A DNA stretch of 31,735 nt from JBOGFI01 sp050743365 (GTDB lineage: Bacteria > Actinomycetota > Acidimicrobiia > IMCC26256 > JACDBD01). Below the pieces are notes generated by a model. It was not told the DNA's origin. It made no database searches and saw only the letters and a list, made by a program, of their open reading frames with translations. Position 1 is the stretch's first letter. Each line of letters begins with the position of its first letter. A program made the translations under genes and the position numbers. This document shows positions 8,279 through 16,699 of the stretch, one piece after another. The DNA lies in NCBI GenBank assembly GCA_050743365.1, contig JBOGFI010000053.1:1-31735 (forward strand), read 5' to 3'.

Positions 8279-9331
8279 TCACCCGATCGGGACCGGGCGT
8301 CCCCCGTTACGTGCGGAACGGTACGCGAGGTCGACGAGACGGTGGGCGGCGAGAGCGGCCGGCGCGCCGGGGTCCCCTCGCGCCGCCCGTCCGTCGACGG
8401 CCAGCGCGTCGAGGAACGCCTTGCTCGGCTCCGCGTACTGGCCCAGCGGCTTGGCCAGCGCTTCGGGGACGTCGAAGCGCTCCAGCCATGGCGGCGGCGG
8501 GGCCTCGACGGTCTCGGTGCCGGCCGACGTCTCGATTTGGAGGGGGCCGAGGTAGTCGTCGTCGGTCCAGAGCATGGCGTCCTCGCAGAACACCTCCAGG
8601 CGCCGGGTCGAGGGGCGCGTGAGGATCTGGTGCCAGACGCTGACGATGGCCGCGGTGTCGCCGGCCGGGTACGTGAAGGTGAGCGTCGCGACGTCGTCGA
8701 TGCCGGCGTGCCCGAAGATCGAGCTCGTGCGGGCGCTGACCTCCGTCGGCTGGCCCAGGACCCACCGGAGCACGTCCACGTCATGGATCGAGTGCTCGAT
8801 GAGGGTCCCGCCACCCGCCCGGTCCGCATCCGAGCGCCACTCCGAGGCGTAGATGCCCTGGATCGGGAAGTACTGGTCGTCACGCAGGATGGTGGCCAGC
8901 GGCCGCCCGTAGCGACCCGAGGCCACCCCTTCGGCGACGGCGCGGAACACCGGGGCGTGCCGCAGCACCAGGCCCACCTGATGGGGCACCCGTCCGAGCG
9001 CGGTGGCGATCGCCTCACAATCGGCCAGCGTCGGCGCCAGCGGCTTCTCGCAGAAGACGGCGAGCCCGCGGGCGACCGCCGCGTCCACCACCTGGCGATG
9101 CGCCGCGGTCCAGGTGCACACCCACGCCACGTCGACTTCGTCGAGAAGCGTGTCGAGGTCGGCGCACGGCCGGGCGTCGTGGTGGGCGCCGAGCGCGGCC
9201 GCCCGGTCGCGATCGGGGTCGAAGGTGGCCGTGACCCGGGCGTCGACGAGCCCGAGCCGCGACAGCTGGTGCAGCGCGAACGAGTGCACCGTGCCGATGA
9301 ACCCGCACCCCACGAGCCCGATACGGATCAG
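8279..9331 (-). CDS. Gfo/Idh/MocA-family oxidoreductase, probable CTG start
   Basis: A 350-residue NAD(P)-dependent oxidoreductase. The Rossmann motif GLVGCGFIGTVHS (residues 5-17), EKP (95-97) and the family helix GGGTLIEHSIHDVDVLRW define it. The substrate is probably a sugar, inositol or related polyol but cannot be assigned. The protein must begin before the first GTG (9313) because the first beta strand IRIGLVG lies upstream. CTG 9331 fits: GGGGAGG is 7 bases upstream, and its TG is shared with the dinB stop TGA. It is the last gene of the NUDIX-dinB-oxidoreductase operon. Confidence 0.88.
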   Translation of the reverse strand: MIRIGLVGCGFIGTVHSFALHQLSRLGLVDARVTATFDPDRDRAAALGAHHDARPCADLDTLLDEVDVAWVCTWTAAHRQVVDAAVARGLAVFCEKPLAPTLADCEAIATALGRVPHQVGLVLRHAPVFRAVAEGVASGRYGRPLATILRDDQYFPIQGIYASEWRSDADRAGGGTLIEHSIHDVDVLRWVLGQPTEVSARTSSIFGHAGIDDVATLTFTYPAGDTAAIVSVWHQILTRPSTRRLEVFCEDAMLWTDDDYLGPLQIETSAGTETVEAPPPPWLERFDVPEALAKPLGQYAEPSKAFLDALAVDGRAARGDPGAPAALAAHRLVDLAYRSARNGGRPVPIG

Positions 9332-10602
9332 CGCGTGTCCTCCCCGCCTTCGTCCCCACCGTCGCGGACCTGCTCGGCGGTGGGAGCCCCGGCGGCGCCC
9401 TCGCTGCCTGCGAGGGCGGCGAGCCCGACGGCGTCGTCACCGAAGCGCGCCCGCACCGCGTCCATCGACCGCTCGACGGCAGCGTGCCGGTCGTTGCGGA
9501 GCGCGGCTTCGGGAGCACCGTCGTCACCGAGGGGAAGCCGGGCCTGGACGGCGCGCCGGTCTTCGAGCTGCTGCACGGAGACGCCCAGCAGGCGTAGGCC
9601 GTCACCGAGGTCGACCGTGTCGAGGAGCGCGCGGGCGACGCCGGCGATCTCGGCGCCGGCGTCGGTGGGGTCCGGCAGCGTGCGCGAGCGGGTGATCGTG
9701 CGGAAGTCGCCGTAGCGGAGCTTGAGCTGGACGGTGCGGCCCAGGCGGTGTGCGGCGCGCAGCCGCTTCCCGACCTGCTCGGCCAGGCGGAGCGCCTCCC
9801 GCTCCAGCTCCGACCGGTCGGTGACGTCACGTGGGAACGTCTCCTCGTGGCCGATCGACTTCGCCACGCGTGTCGCCACCACCGCGCGCTCGTCGCGGTT
9901 CCACGCCAGCGCGTGCAGGTGGCAGCCCTGGGCGACGCCCAGTGCCCGGACGAGCGCGTCCTCGGGGAGGGCCGCGAGGTCCCCGACCGTCCGCACCCCG
10001 AGGTGCTCGAGGCGGCGGCGGGTGGCGGGGCCGACGCCCCAGAGCCGTCCCACGTCGAGCGGGTGCAGGAAGGCGAGCTCGGTCCCCGGCTTGACGACGA
10101 GCAGGCCGTCGGGCTTCGCCTCCTCGCTGGCGAGCTTGGCGACGTGCTTGCTGGTGGCGACCCCGACCGAGGCCACCAGGCCCGTCTCGTTCCTGACGCG
10201 CGTCCGGATCGCGACGGCGATGTCGGCGGCGGGGCCGTGGAGCCGGCGCGCCCCCGCCACGTCGAGGAACGCCTCGTCGAGCGCCAGCGGCTCGACCAGC
10301 GGCGTGAACGACCTCAGGATCGCCATGACCGACCGGCTCGCGTCCGTATAGGCGTCGAAGCGGGGAGCGACGAAGACGCCGTCGGGGCAGGCACGGCGGG
10401 CACGCGCCATCGGCATCGCCGAGTGCACGCCGAAGCGGCGCGCCTCGTAGCTCGCCGCCGCCACCACACCCCGCGGCCCGAGCCCGCCCACCACCACCGG
10501 GCGGCCTCGCAGCGCGGGGTCGGCGAGCTGCTCGACCGACGCGTAGAACGCGTCGAGGTCGACGTGGACGATCGAGGGCTCGTCCACGTCTCCAGCCGTC
10601 AC
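9328..10602 (-). CDS. dinB: DNA polymerase IV (Y-family, DinB)
   Basis: A translesion polymerase of 424 residues. Catalytic signatures are HVDLDAFYASVE (D15, D17), SYEARRFGVHSAMPM (51-65) and LALDEAFLDV (D109, E110). Helix-hairpin-helix motifs (GVGPATRRRLEHLGVRTVGDLAAL) and the little-finger domain follow, and the C-terminal QARLPL is a plausible beta-clamp contact. The start GTG 10602 overlaps the NUDIX stop as GTGA. An open frame continues upstream but runs inside the NUDIX gene. Pairing with a NUDIX hydrolase could suggest nucleotide-pool and DNA-damage functions together, but this is inference. No LexA box was recognised upstream. Confidence 0.95.
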   Translation of the reverse strand: MTAGDVDEPSIVHVDLDAFYASVEQLADPALRGRPVVVGGLGPRGVVAAASYEARRFGVHSAMPMARARRACPDGVFVAPRFDAYTDASRSVMAILRSFTPLVEPLALDEAFLDVAGARRLHGPAADIAVAIRTRVRNETGLVASVGVATSKHVAKLASEEAKPDGLLVVKPGTELAFLHPLDVGRLWGVGPATRRRLEHLGVRTVGDLAALPEDALVRALGVAQGCHLHALAWNRDERAVVATRVAKSIGHEETFPRDVTDRSELEREALRLAEQVGKRLRAAHRLGRTVQLKLRYGDFRTITRSRTLPDPTDAGAEIAGVARALLDTVDLGDGLRLLGVSVQQLEDRRAVQARLPLGDDGAPEAALRNDRHAAVERSMDAVRARFGDDAVGLAALAGSEGAAGAPTAEQVRDGGDEGGEDTR

Positions 10603-11111
10603 GTCGGTGTGCGGTGCACGCGAAGGTCGGCGCGCGCGGTGCCGTGCACCTCGTAGCGGTAGCCGCGAGCCTCGGCTGGCCCCCACCGCTCGGCCAGCCA
10701 CTCGGCCAGCGGCTCGCTCACCCAGCGGGCGCACTCGTCGAGCAGGGCACGAATGTCACCGTGGGGCACGAACGCGGCGTCGACGACGATGCCGTCGGGG
10801 TCTTCGACGCACAGCTCACCGTCGAACTCGATGGCGCGGTGCACCTCGCAGCGCATCGACCACCCCAAGTCGACCGCCAGCGCCCGCACCTCGTACACGG
10901 GCCCCTCCCAGCGGCGAACGCGGATGCCGGTCTCCTCCTCGACCTCCCGGGTGAGCCCTTCGAGGAGTGACGCGTCGTCGGCGTCGATGACCCCGCCGGG
11001 CGTGCTCCAGTCGGAGAAGCCGCCCCGCCGTCGGTTGTGCACCATCAGGAGCCCGTCGCCTGCCTCCACCAGCGCCCCGGCGACCAGCCACTTCCGGGGG
11101 GCGTCCGCCAT
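10599..11111 (-). CDS. NUDIX hydrolase
   Basis: A 170-residue NUDIX protein starting at ATG 11111. The catalytic end of the Nudix box, REVEEETGI (residues 55-63), is intact. The front half (GGVIDADDASLLEGL, 39-53) carries Asp where the pattern usually has Glu and looks one residue longer than the strict consensus. The N-terminal beta strands (KWLVAGALVEAGDGLLMVHNRR) are typical. It is the first gene of the operon with dinB. The substrate (nucleotide, nucleotide sugar or other diphosphate) cannot be read from the sequence. Confidence 0.88.
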   Translation of the reverse strand: MADAPRKWLVAGALVEAGDGLLMVHNRRRGGFSDWSTPGGVIDADDASLLEGLTREVEEETGIRVRRWEGPVYEVRALAVDLGWSMRCEVHRAIEFDGELCVEDPDGIVVDAAFVPHGDIRALLDECARWVSEPLAEWLAERWGPAEARGYRYEVHGTARADLRVHRTPT

Positions 11112-11152
11112 GGCGTCAGTCTGCCGCGTGGCCGGCGCCGCAGGCCCCACCG

Positions 11153-11158
11153 TACGAT
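11153..11158 (+). promoter_or_regulatory. -10 box for a leaderless transcript
   Basis: TACGAT is followed by six bases and then the ATG at 11165, the spacing expected when transcription begins at the start codon itself. No ribosome site precedes the ATG. Confidence 0.55.
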
Positions 11159-11164
11159 CGCCCG

Positions 11165-11419
11165 ATGGAGGAACACGCCCCGCCCGGCCTGCCGTCGCGG
11201 ACCGCGTACCTCCTGGCGTTCGCGGGCGTCGTCGTCGCGGGACTGCTCGGCGGCATGATCGGCTACGGGCTCGTCGATGTCAGCTGCGAGGGAAGCTGCG
11301 GGCTGGCCGCCGCGTCCGGGGCGCTGGTCGGCGCGGCGGTGGCGGCCGGGGGCGTCGGCGTGATCGCCGTACTCGTGCTCCGCGCCATGGCCGAGTGGAG
11401 GCGAAACCAGCCGCGGTGA
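11165..11419 (+). CDS. Small two-helix membrane protein
   Basis: An unrecognised 84-residue protein with two strongly hydrophobic helices (about residues 13-36 and 46-72). Between them is a short loop, DVSCEGSCG, whose two cysteines could form a disulphide outside the cell. The C terminus is basic (AEWRRNQPR). It is divergent from the NUDIX gene, with a leaderless-type promoter. No family assignment. Confidence 0.7.
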   Translation: MEEHAPPGLPSRTAYLLAFAGVVVAGLLGGMIGYGLVDVSCEGSCGLAAASGALVGAAVAAGGVGVIAVLVLRAMAEWRRNQPR

Positions 11420-11430
11420 TGGTCAGAGGC

Positions 11431-11524
11431 GCCAGCCCGCGACTCGCGTCGTGAATGGCGCGGGAGCGGCGAGCGACCCGAAGGGCGGCGGCAGGTAACC
11501 TGCCGCCGAGCGAGTGCGACCAGG
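11431..11524 (-). repeat. Structured repeat element, copy 2
   Basis: The second full copy of the element at 1791-1886. The flanks are nearly identical, but the central stem has different bases: 11486-11496 pairs perfectly with 11498-11508, and the effective loop is TAA. It lies between the small membrane protein gene and the PIG-L gene, whose minus-strand stop (11538-11540) is 13 bases away, again putting it just after a minus-strand coding region. Confidence 0.75.
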
Positions 11525-11537
11525 CAGAGGGGCCCGC

Positions 11538-12257
11538 CTATCCCGCGAAGCTCAGACGCCGGAAGCCCTCGGCATAGCGCACGCCGGCGGCACGACCGGC
11601 CTCCTCGGCCCGCTCACGGAGGAACTGCCGGAACCACTCGCCCGTCTCCGTCAGCTGGCTCTCGTGGCAGAAGAGGGCGTCGATCTTGCGCTCCATCGAC
11701 GCGGTGATGTCGATCCAGCAGTTGGGCGCGAGGGTGCCCGACAGGTACACGGCGCTCACCTCGTGCACCGCCAGGCCCTCGGCCAGGTGCTCGGCGAAGT
11801 AGTGGGGGTTACCGGCCGACGGCGCCACCGCGTCGAGGGTCGCCCAGCCGGTCACCCGGTGGTCGTGGTGGTTGAAGTAGCGGTCGCCGAAGAACACCGC
11901 GGTCGGGTCGGGACACAGCACGACGTCGGGCCGCAGGTCCCGCACGTACCGGGTGATCGAGCTCCGCAGCGCCTGGTCGTCGGGGAGCTCGCCGTCGGAG
12001 TAGTCGAGGTGGAAGTGGCCCGTGAACCCCAGCAGGGCGGCCGCCTTGGCCGTCTCGTCGACCCGCACCCGCGTCAGCTCCTCAAGGTCGGCGTCGGGGT
12101 CCTGGGTGCCCTTGTCGCCCCGGGTGGTGAGGAGCACCGAGACATCGGCGCCGGCGGCGGCCCAGCCGGCCAGGGTTCCGCCGGCCGAGATCTCGGGGTC
12201 GTCGGGGTGCGCGTACACCGCCAGCGCGCTCGCCGGGATCGCCGTCTCGATCGTCAC
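11538..12257 (-). CDS. PIG-L/LmbE-family deacetylase
   Basis: A 239-residue zinc-dependent de-N-acetylase-type protein. The metal motif AHPDDPE (H17, D19, D20) and the second site NHHDHR (H130, H133) are intact. This family includes MshB and the mycothiol-conjugate amidase Mca as well as enzymes of secondary metabolism. The ending LFCHESQLTETGEWFRQFLRERAEEAG and the size are closer to generic PIG-L proteins than to MshB. Start ATG 12257. It is the last gene of the minus-strand run that begins at phosphofructokinase, separated from the SDR gene by 51 bases containing a partial repeat. The substrate is not assigned. Confidence 0.9.
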   Translation of the reverse strand: MTIETAIPASALAVYAHPDDPEISAGGTLAGWAAAGADVSVLLTTRGDKGTQDPDADLEELTRVRVDETAKAAALLGFTGHFHLDYSDGELPDDQALRSSITRYVRDLRPDVVLCPDPTAVFFGDRYFNHHDHRVTGWATLDAVAPSAGNPHYFAEHLAEGLAVHEVSAVYLSGTLAPNCWIDITASMERKIDALFCHESQLTETGEWFRQFLRERAEEAGRAAGVRYAEGFRRLSFAG

Positions 12258-12278
12258 TGCGCCTACGGTAGCGAACGT

Positions 12279-12301
12279 GCCGGCGAGCGAGCGCGACCAG
12301 G
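12279..12301 (-). repeat. Partial copy of the structured repeat element
   Basis: GCGAGCGAGCGCGACCAGG matches the right flank of the two full copies. The hairpin and left flank are missing. It lies 7 bases from the minus-strand SDR stop, matching the placement of the other copies. Confidence 0.6.
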
Positions 12302-12308
12302 CAGTCGG

Positions 12309-13106
12309 CTACCAGGTCAGGTCGAGCACCCCGCGCATCGTGGCCTCGAAGGTCGCGTCGTCCATCGTGGTGCGCGCGCCGAGCACCATGTCGGCGTCGT
12401 CGCCCACGGGCCACCGCAGCCGGGGCTCCTCGGCCTCGACCGCGTCGGCGATCGCGGCGGCCACGATCTCGGGACCCGGGGGCTCCGGGCCGCCGATCAA
12501 CCTGTCGCGCGAGGCGTCCCACTGCCGGCGCAGCTCGTCGTAGGGCGGCTCGGCGATCCCGTGCTCGGGCTCGTTGGCCTGGAAGCCGGTGTCGAACACA
12601 CCCGGCTCGATCACCCGCACGCGCACCCCGAAGTGGCCGACCTCGTAGTGCAGGGCCTCGGACAGGCCCTCCACCGCCCACTTCGTCGCCGCGTAGACGC
12701 CGCCGAGCGGGGGCGCGACCCGGCCGGCGAGCGACGTGACGTTGACGATCGTGCCGCTCCCCCGCTCCCGCATCTGCGGGAGGACGGCCTGGATCATGCG
12801 CACCGTGCCGAGCACGTTGGTCTCGAGCACCCGGCGGGCCTCGGCCAGGGGGACCTTCTCGACCGGCCCGACCATCCCGAAGCCGGCGTTGTTGACGAGC
12901 GCGTCGACCGGGCCGGCAGCCGCCACCGCCGCTGCCACCGAGGCGTCGTCGTCGACGTCGAGGCGCAGCCGGCCCGCCACGTCGAGGTCGTCGAGGGTCT
13001 CGGGCCGCCGGGCGGTGGCGATCACCTCGTGGCCGCGCTTGGTGAGCTCGACCGCGGCGGCGCGCCCGAAGCCGGTCGAGCACCCGGTGATCAGTGTCTT
13101 CGCCAT
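12309..13106 (-). CDS. Short-chain dehydrogenase/reductase (SDR)
   Basis: A 265-residue classical SDR. It has the cofactor loop TGCSTGFG (residues 7-14), NNAG (72-75), and a catalytic set of S125 region (VNVTSLAG), Y138 and K142 (YAATK). R33/R34 after the second strand (TARRPE) suggest NADP(H). Start ATG 13106, with AAGGAG six bases upstream. It follows the threonine aldolase by 11 bases in one operon. The alcohol or ketone substrate is unknown. Confidence 0.93.
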   Translation of the reverse strand: MAKTLITGCSTGFGRAAAVELTKRGHEVIATARRPETLDDLDVAGRLRLDVDDDASVAAAVAAAGPVDALVNNAGFGMVGPVEKVPLAEARRVLETNVLGTVRMIQAVLPQMRERGSGTIVNVTSLAGRVAPPLGGVYAATKWAVEGLSEALHYEVGHFGVRVRVIEPGVFDTGFQANEPEHGIAEPPYDELRRQWDASRDRLIGGPEPPGPEIVAAAIADAVEAEEPRLRWPVGDDADMVLGARTTMDDATFEATMRGVLDLTW

Positions 13107-13117
13107 GCGGATCTCCT

Positions 13118-14149
13118 TCAGTCCGTCGCGAGCCCGTCGAGCACCTTGACGACGCGGTCCATGTCGCGGTCGTCGATGTCCTTGTGGGTGACGAAACGCA
13201 CATCATTGCCCAGCGTCAGCACCCGGATCCCCTCGGCCTCGAGCCGCTCGGTCGAGCCGGAGGGCAGCCGGTCGGCGGCGGCGAACACCATGTTGGTCTC
13301 GATCGTCGTGGGGTCGACGCTGCCGGGGAAACGATCGGCCAGGGTGTCGGCCAGTCGGCGGGCGCGACGATGATCGTCGCCGAGGCGCTCGATCATGGTG
13401 TCGAGCGCCACCAGCCCAGCGGCGGCGATGATCCCGGCCTGCCGCATCGCCCCGCCCATCCGCCGCCGGAACGAGTGGGCTTCGGCAACCACGTCGGCGG
13501 GGCCGCAAAGCACCGACCCGACCGGCGCGCCCAGCCCCTTCGAGACGCAGAACATGGCGGTGGTCGCGGGTCCCGCGAGGTCGGCAGCGGGCAGGCCCAG
13601 CGCGACCGATGCATTCCAGATGCGCGCACCGTCGCAGTGCACCGGGAGGCCGTGGCTGCAGGCTACGTCGCACACGGCGCGAACCTGGTCGACGCGCCAC
13701 GGCCGGCCATTGGCGGCCGCGTGCGTGTTCTCGATCGTGACCAGCGACACCTCCGGAGCGCCTTCGGGCCGGTCACGCAGCGCCGTCTCGACGGTCTCGG
13801 GCGTGAACGGCCCGGCGCCGTCGGGTAGCAGGTGCGGCTCGAGACCGGCGTCGGCCATCGAGGCTCCCTCTACCCGGTACACGTGCGCACGGTCGGCGCA
13901 AACGACGATGGTGCCGGGCCGCCCGAGCGTGCGCAGCGCGACCTGATTCGCCATCGTGCCCGATGGGACGTAGAGGCCGGCGTCCTTGCCGAGCAGCTCG
14001 GCGGCGCGCTCCTGGAGACGGTTGATCGTGGGGTCCTCGCCGAACACGTCGTCGCCGACGGATGCCAGGGCCATGGCTCGGCGCATCTCGCGCGTGGGCA
14101 CGGTGACGGTGTCGGAGCGCAGGTCGATGCGGCCGTCGGGAGAAGGCAT
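13118..14149 (-). CDS. Threonine aldolase (low-specificity, PLP-dependent)
   Basis: Cleaves L-threonine or L-allo-threonine to glycine and acetaldehyde. The 343-residue length is normal for the family. Features are the N-terminal IDLRSDTVTVPT, the phosphate-binding loop SGTMANQVAL, the ring-stacking His region DRAHVYRVEGA (H89), the PLP Asp in HCDGAR (D173) and the Schiff-base lysine K204 in FCVSKGLGAPVGSVL. Start ATG 14149. It lies between tesB and the SDR gene with gaps of 18 and 11 bases. Related beta-eliminating lyases share this fold, so specificity is not certain. Confidence 0.92.
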   Translation of the reverse strand: MPSPDGRIDLRSDTVTVPTREMRRAMALASVGDDVFGEDPTINRLQERAAELLGKDAGLYVPSGTMANQVALRTLGRPGTIVVCADRAHVYRVEGASMADAGLEPHLLPDGAGPFTPETVETALRDRPEGAPEVSLVTIENTHAAANGRPWRVDQVRAVCDVACSHGLPVHCDGARIWNASVALGLPAADLAGPATTAMFCVSKGLGAPVGSVLCGPADVVAEAHSFRRRMGGAMRQAGIIAAAGLVALDTMIERLGDDHRRARRLADTLADRFPGSVDPTTIETNMVFAAADRLPSGSTERLEAEGIRVLTLGNDVRFVTHKDIDDRDMDRVVKVLDGLATD

Positions 14150-14167
14150 GCCTCGAGCCTACGCGGG

Positions 14168-15055
14168 TCAGCCGCTGCCATCCCCTGGACGAGAAGCACC
14201 GACGGGGCGCATGAGGCCCTCCTGGATGACGGTCACGGCGAGCGCGCCGTCGCGCCGGAAGATCAGTCCCCCGGCCAGCCCGCGCGCGCCCGAGGCCGAC
14301 GGGCTCCACTGGTGGTACAGGAGCCACTCGTCGGCACGGAACGGCCGGTGGAACCACATGGCGTGGTCGAGGCTGGCGACCATGAAATGTCCCTCGCGGT
14401 AGGAGGTGGCGTGCGGGAACATGGCCGTGTCGAGCAACGTGAGATCCGACGCGTAGGCGACGACGCAGGCGTGGAGCAGGGGGTCGTCGGGAAGCCCGCC
14501 GTTGGACCTGATCCACACGTCCTGCTCGGGCGGACGGGACCTCGGGGCGAGCCAGTGGGGGTCCTCGACGTGCCGTGAGTCGATCGGCCGCTCGCGCAGC
14601 AGCCACTCGACCTCCTCGGCACCGAAACGCTCGACGTGGGGCCCGAGCAGCTCCCGGTACGTCGGCAACGTCTCGGGGTCGGGCACGTCGGGCATCGGCG
14701 TCTGGTGGTCGGGGCCGGGCTCGACGACCTGGAACGACGTCTGGAGGTTGAAGATGGCGCGTCCGTGCTGGATGGCGACCACCCGACGGGTGGTGAAGCT
14801 CTTGCCGTCGCGGATGCGGTCGACCTCGTAGACGATCGGCACCTGCGGGTCGCCCGGACGCAGGAAGTAGGCGTGCAGGGAGTGGACCCGGCGATCGCCG
14901 CCCACCGTGCGGCCCGCCGCCACCAGCGCCTGGGCCGCCACCTGCCCGCCGAACACCCGCTGGCGATCCTCGTCGGGGCTGACACCGCGGAAGAGGTTCA
15001 CCTCGAGCGGCTCGAGCTCGAGCAGCGCCACGAGCTCGTCGAGCGCGGTGCCCAT
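14168..15055 (-). CDS. tesB: Acyl-CoA thioesterase II (TesB)
   Basis: Hydrolyses acyl-CoA to free acid and CoA. The 295-residue double hot-dog protein carries RVFGGQVAAQALVAA near the N terminus. The catalytic set known from E. coli TesB falls at D204 (YASDLTLL), position 228 (Ser in place of Thr, VASLDHAMWFHRPF) and Q278 (VIQEGLMR). Ser for Thr is a conservative change. Start ATG 15055. It is 21 bases after phosphofructokinase in the same direction. Confidence 0.94.
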   Translation of the reverse strand: MGTALDELVALLELEPLEVNLFRGVSPDEDRQRVFGGQVAAQALVAAGRTVGGDRRVHSLHAYFLRPGDPQVPIVYEVDRIRDGKSFTTRRVVAIQHGRAIFNLQTSFQVVEPGPDHQTPMPDVPDPETLPTYRELLGPHVERFGAEEVEWLLRERPIDSRHVEDPHWLAPRSRPPEQDVWIRSNGGLPDDPLLHACVVAYASDLTLLDTAMFPHATSYREGHFMVASLDHAMWFHRPFRADEWLLYHQWSPSASGARGLAGGLIFRRDGALAVTVIQEGLMRPVGASRPGDGSG

Positions 15056-15076
15056 CCCTATGGCCTCGCCAGCTGC

Positions 15077-16105
15077 CTAACCGAAGAAGACGCTGGCCGC
15101 GTCGAAGACGTCGGGGGCGACGGTCTTGAGCTCCTTCACGCCCTCCTCGATCGGCACCCGCACGATGTCGGGACCGCGCAGCGCGACCATCTTCCCGAAG
15201 TCGTGCTCGTGGGCGGCGTCGATCGCCTCGATGCCGAAACGGGTGGCGAGGACGCGGTCGTAAGCGGTGGGTGTGCCGCCCCGCAGCACGTGGCCGAGGA
15301 TCGTGACACGCGTCTCGAAGCCGGTACGCCGCTCGATCTCGGTCTGGATCCGGTTTCCCACGCCGCCCAGCCGCACGTGGCCGAACTCGTCGAGCTCCTC
15401 CGTCTGGGTGGCCATGGTGCCCTCTGTCGGCACCGCGCCCTCGGCCACGACGACGATCGAGAAGCCGGCGCCCCGCTGGTGGCGGTGGCGGATGCGCTCG
15501 CAGACCTCGGCGATGTCGAACGGCTCCTCGGGCACGAGGATGACGTCGGCGCCGCCCGCCATTCCCGAGTACGTGGCGATCCAGCCGGCGTGGCGACCCA
15601 TCACCTCGACCACCATGACCCGGTCGTGGCTCTCGGCGGTGGTGTGGAGGCGGTCGATGGCGTCGGTGGCGATCTGCACGGCGGTGTTGAACCCGAACGT
15701 GAAGTCGGTCGCAGACAGGTCGTTGTCGATGGTCTTCGGCACACCCACGATCTGGACGCCGTCTCCGGCGAGCTTGCTCGCCACGCCGAGCGTGTCCTCG
15801 CCGCCGATGGCCACGAGGGCGTCGATCCGCTCGCGCCGCAGGGTGTCGAGCACCTTGGCCACGCCGTCGTCGGTCTTGTAGGGGTTCGTCCGCGAGGTGC
15901 CGAGGATCGTGCCGCCCCGGGGCAGGATCCCCCTGGTGTGCGCGGTCGTCAGCTCGATGGTCTGGCACTCGACGACGCCCCGCCAGCCGGCCCGGAAGCC
16001 GGTGAAGGCGTGGCCGTAAACCTCCTCCCCCTTGCGGACCACGGCCCGGATCACCGCGTTGAGGCCCGGGCAGTCGCCACCACCGGTCAGTACGCCGATC
16101 CGCAT
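15077..16105 (-). CDS. 6-phosphofructokinase, predicted pyrophosphate-dependent
   Basis: Phosphorylates fructose 6-phosphate at C1 in glycolysis. The 342-residue protein starts at ATG 16105 (GGAGG five bases upstream). It has GGGDCPGLNAVIRA (8-21), RGGTILGTSRTNP (63-75), IGGEDTLG (100-107), PKTIDNDLSATD (123-134) and MGRHAGWIA. Two residues decide the phosphoryl donor in this family. D104 in GGED and K124 in PKTIDND are the pyrophosphate-type pair, where ATP enzymes have Gly at both. I therefore predict a PPi-dependent, reversible enzyme like that of Amycolatopsis. It leads the operon with tesB. Confidence 0.93.
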   Translation of the reverse strand: MRIGVLTGGGDCPGLNAVIRAVVRKGEEVYGHAFTGFRAGWRGVVECQTIELTTAHTRGILPRGGTILGTSRTNPYKTDDGVAKVLDTLRRERIDALVAIGGEDTLGVASKLAGDGVQIVGVPKTIDNDLSATDFTFGFNTAVQIATDAIDRLHTTAESHDRVMVVEVMGRHAGWIATYSGMAGGADVILVPEEPFDIAEVCERIRHRHQRGAGFSIVVVAEGAVPTEGTMATQTEELDEFGHVRLGGVGNRIQTEIERRTGFETRVTILGHVLRGGTPTAYDRVLATRFGIEAIDAAHEHDFGKMVALRGPDIVRVPIEEGVKELKTVAPDVFDAASVFFG

Positions 16106-16225
16106 CCTCACCTCCACGTCCGCGGGCATGTCGTCCGGGCGCGATCGTTGCACAGGCGGGACGGGAAGGGTCGATGCCCGGCCGGTAGTGTCACCCCGGC
16201 GCCAAGTCGACCAGGGGATGCGCTC

Positions 16226-16699
16226 GTGGACCGCAACGCCGTGCGAGGGCAAGTCGAGGGGCTGACCGCGTCGATGCTCGCCGGCGGCGAGCGGGTGCGC
16301 GGCGTCAGCCCGGTGTGGGCCGTCGAGATGCGAGGGCGGGTGCCGCTGCTGTTCCGCGAGCGCGACCTCTACATCATCGCCCTGACCGACCAGCGCCTGA
16401 TCCTGTTCAGCGCTCCCCGGCGGGGTCGCGCCCTCACCGTGTCGAATCTCGTGCTGGCGAAGCGGTACCCGAGCTTCGAGCTCGACCGCGTCACCGGCGG
16501 GCGACTGATGCTCCAGATCCGCTTGCGCACCACCGACGACCGGGTCCTCGTGCTCGAGTTCCGACCCCGCGACCGCGAGGTCGGCCGCGAGCTCGCCGCG
16601 GCCCTCGGCTCGAAGAGCGACCGCAGCCGGCGTCGCGGCCGTAGGAGGAAGGAACCCGCGACCGTCGGCGACGAGCCGGCGGAGCCCCGGCCAACGTGA
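16226..16699 (+). CDS. PH-domain-like protein
   Basis: A 157-residue protein starting at GTG 16226, with AGGGG eight bases upstream. The middle (LYIIALTDQRLILFSAP, then VLAKRYPSFELDRV, then LMLQIRLRTTDDRVLVLEF) has the strand pattern of bacterial PH-like domains. A highly basic segment (SKSDRSRRRGRRRK) follows before an acidic tail. Its stop overlaps the glpK start as GTGA, so the two are translationally coupled, although no functional link to glycerol is evident. It is divergent from phosphofructokinase. Confidence 0.72.
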   Translation: MDRNAVRGQVEGLTASMLAGGERVRGVSPVWAVEMRGRVPLLFRERDLYIIALTDQRLILFSAPRRGRALTVSNLVLAKRYPSFELDRVTGGRLMLQIRLRTTDDRVLVLEFRPRDREVGRELAAALGSKSDRSRRRGRRRKEPATVGDEPAEPRPT

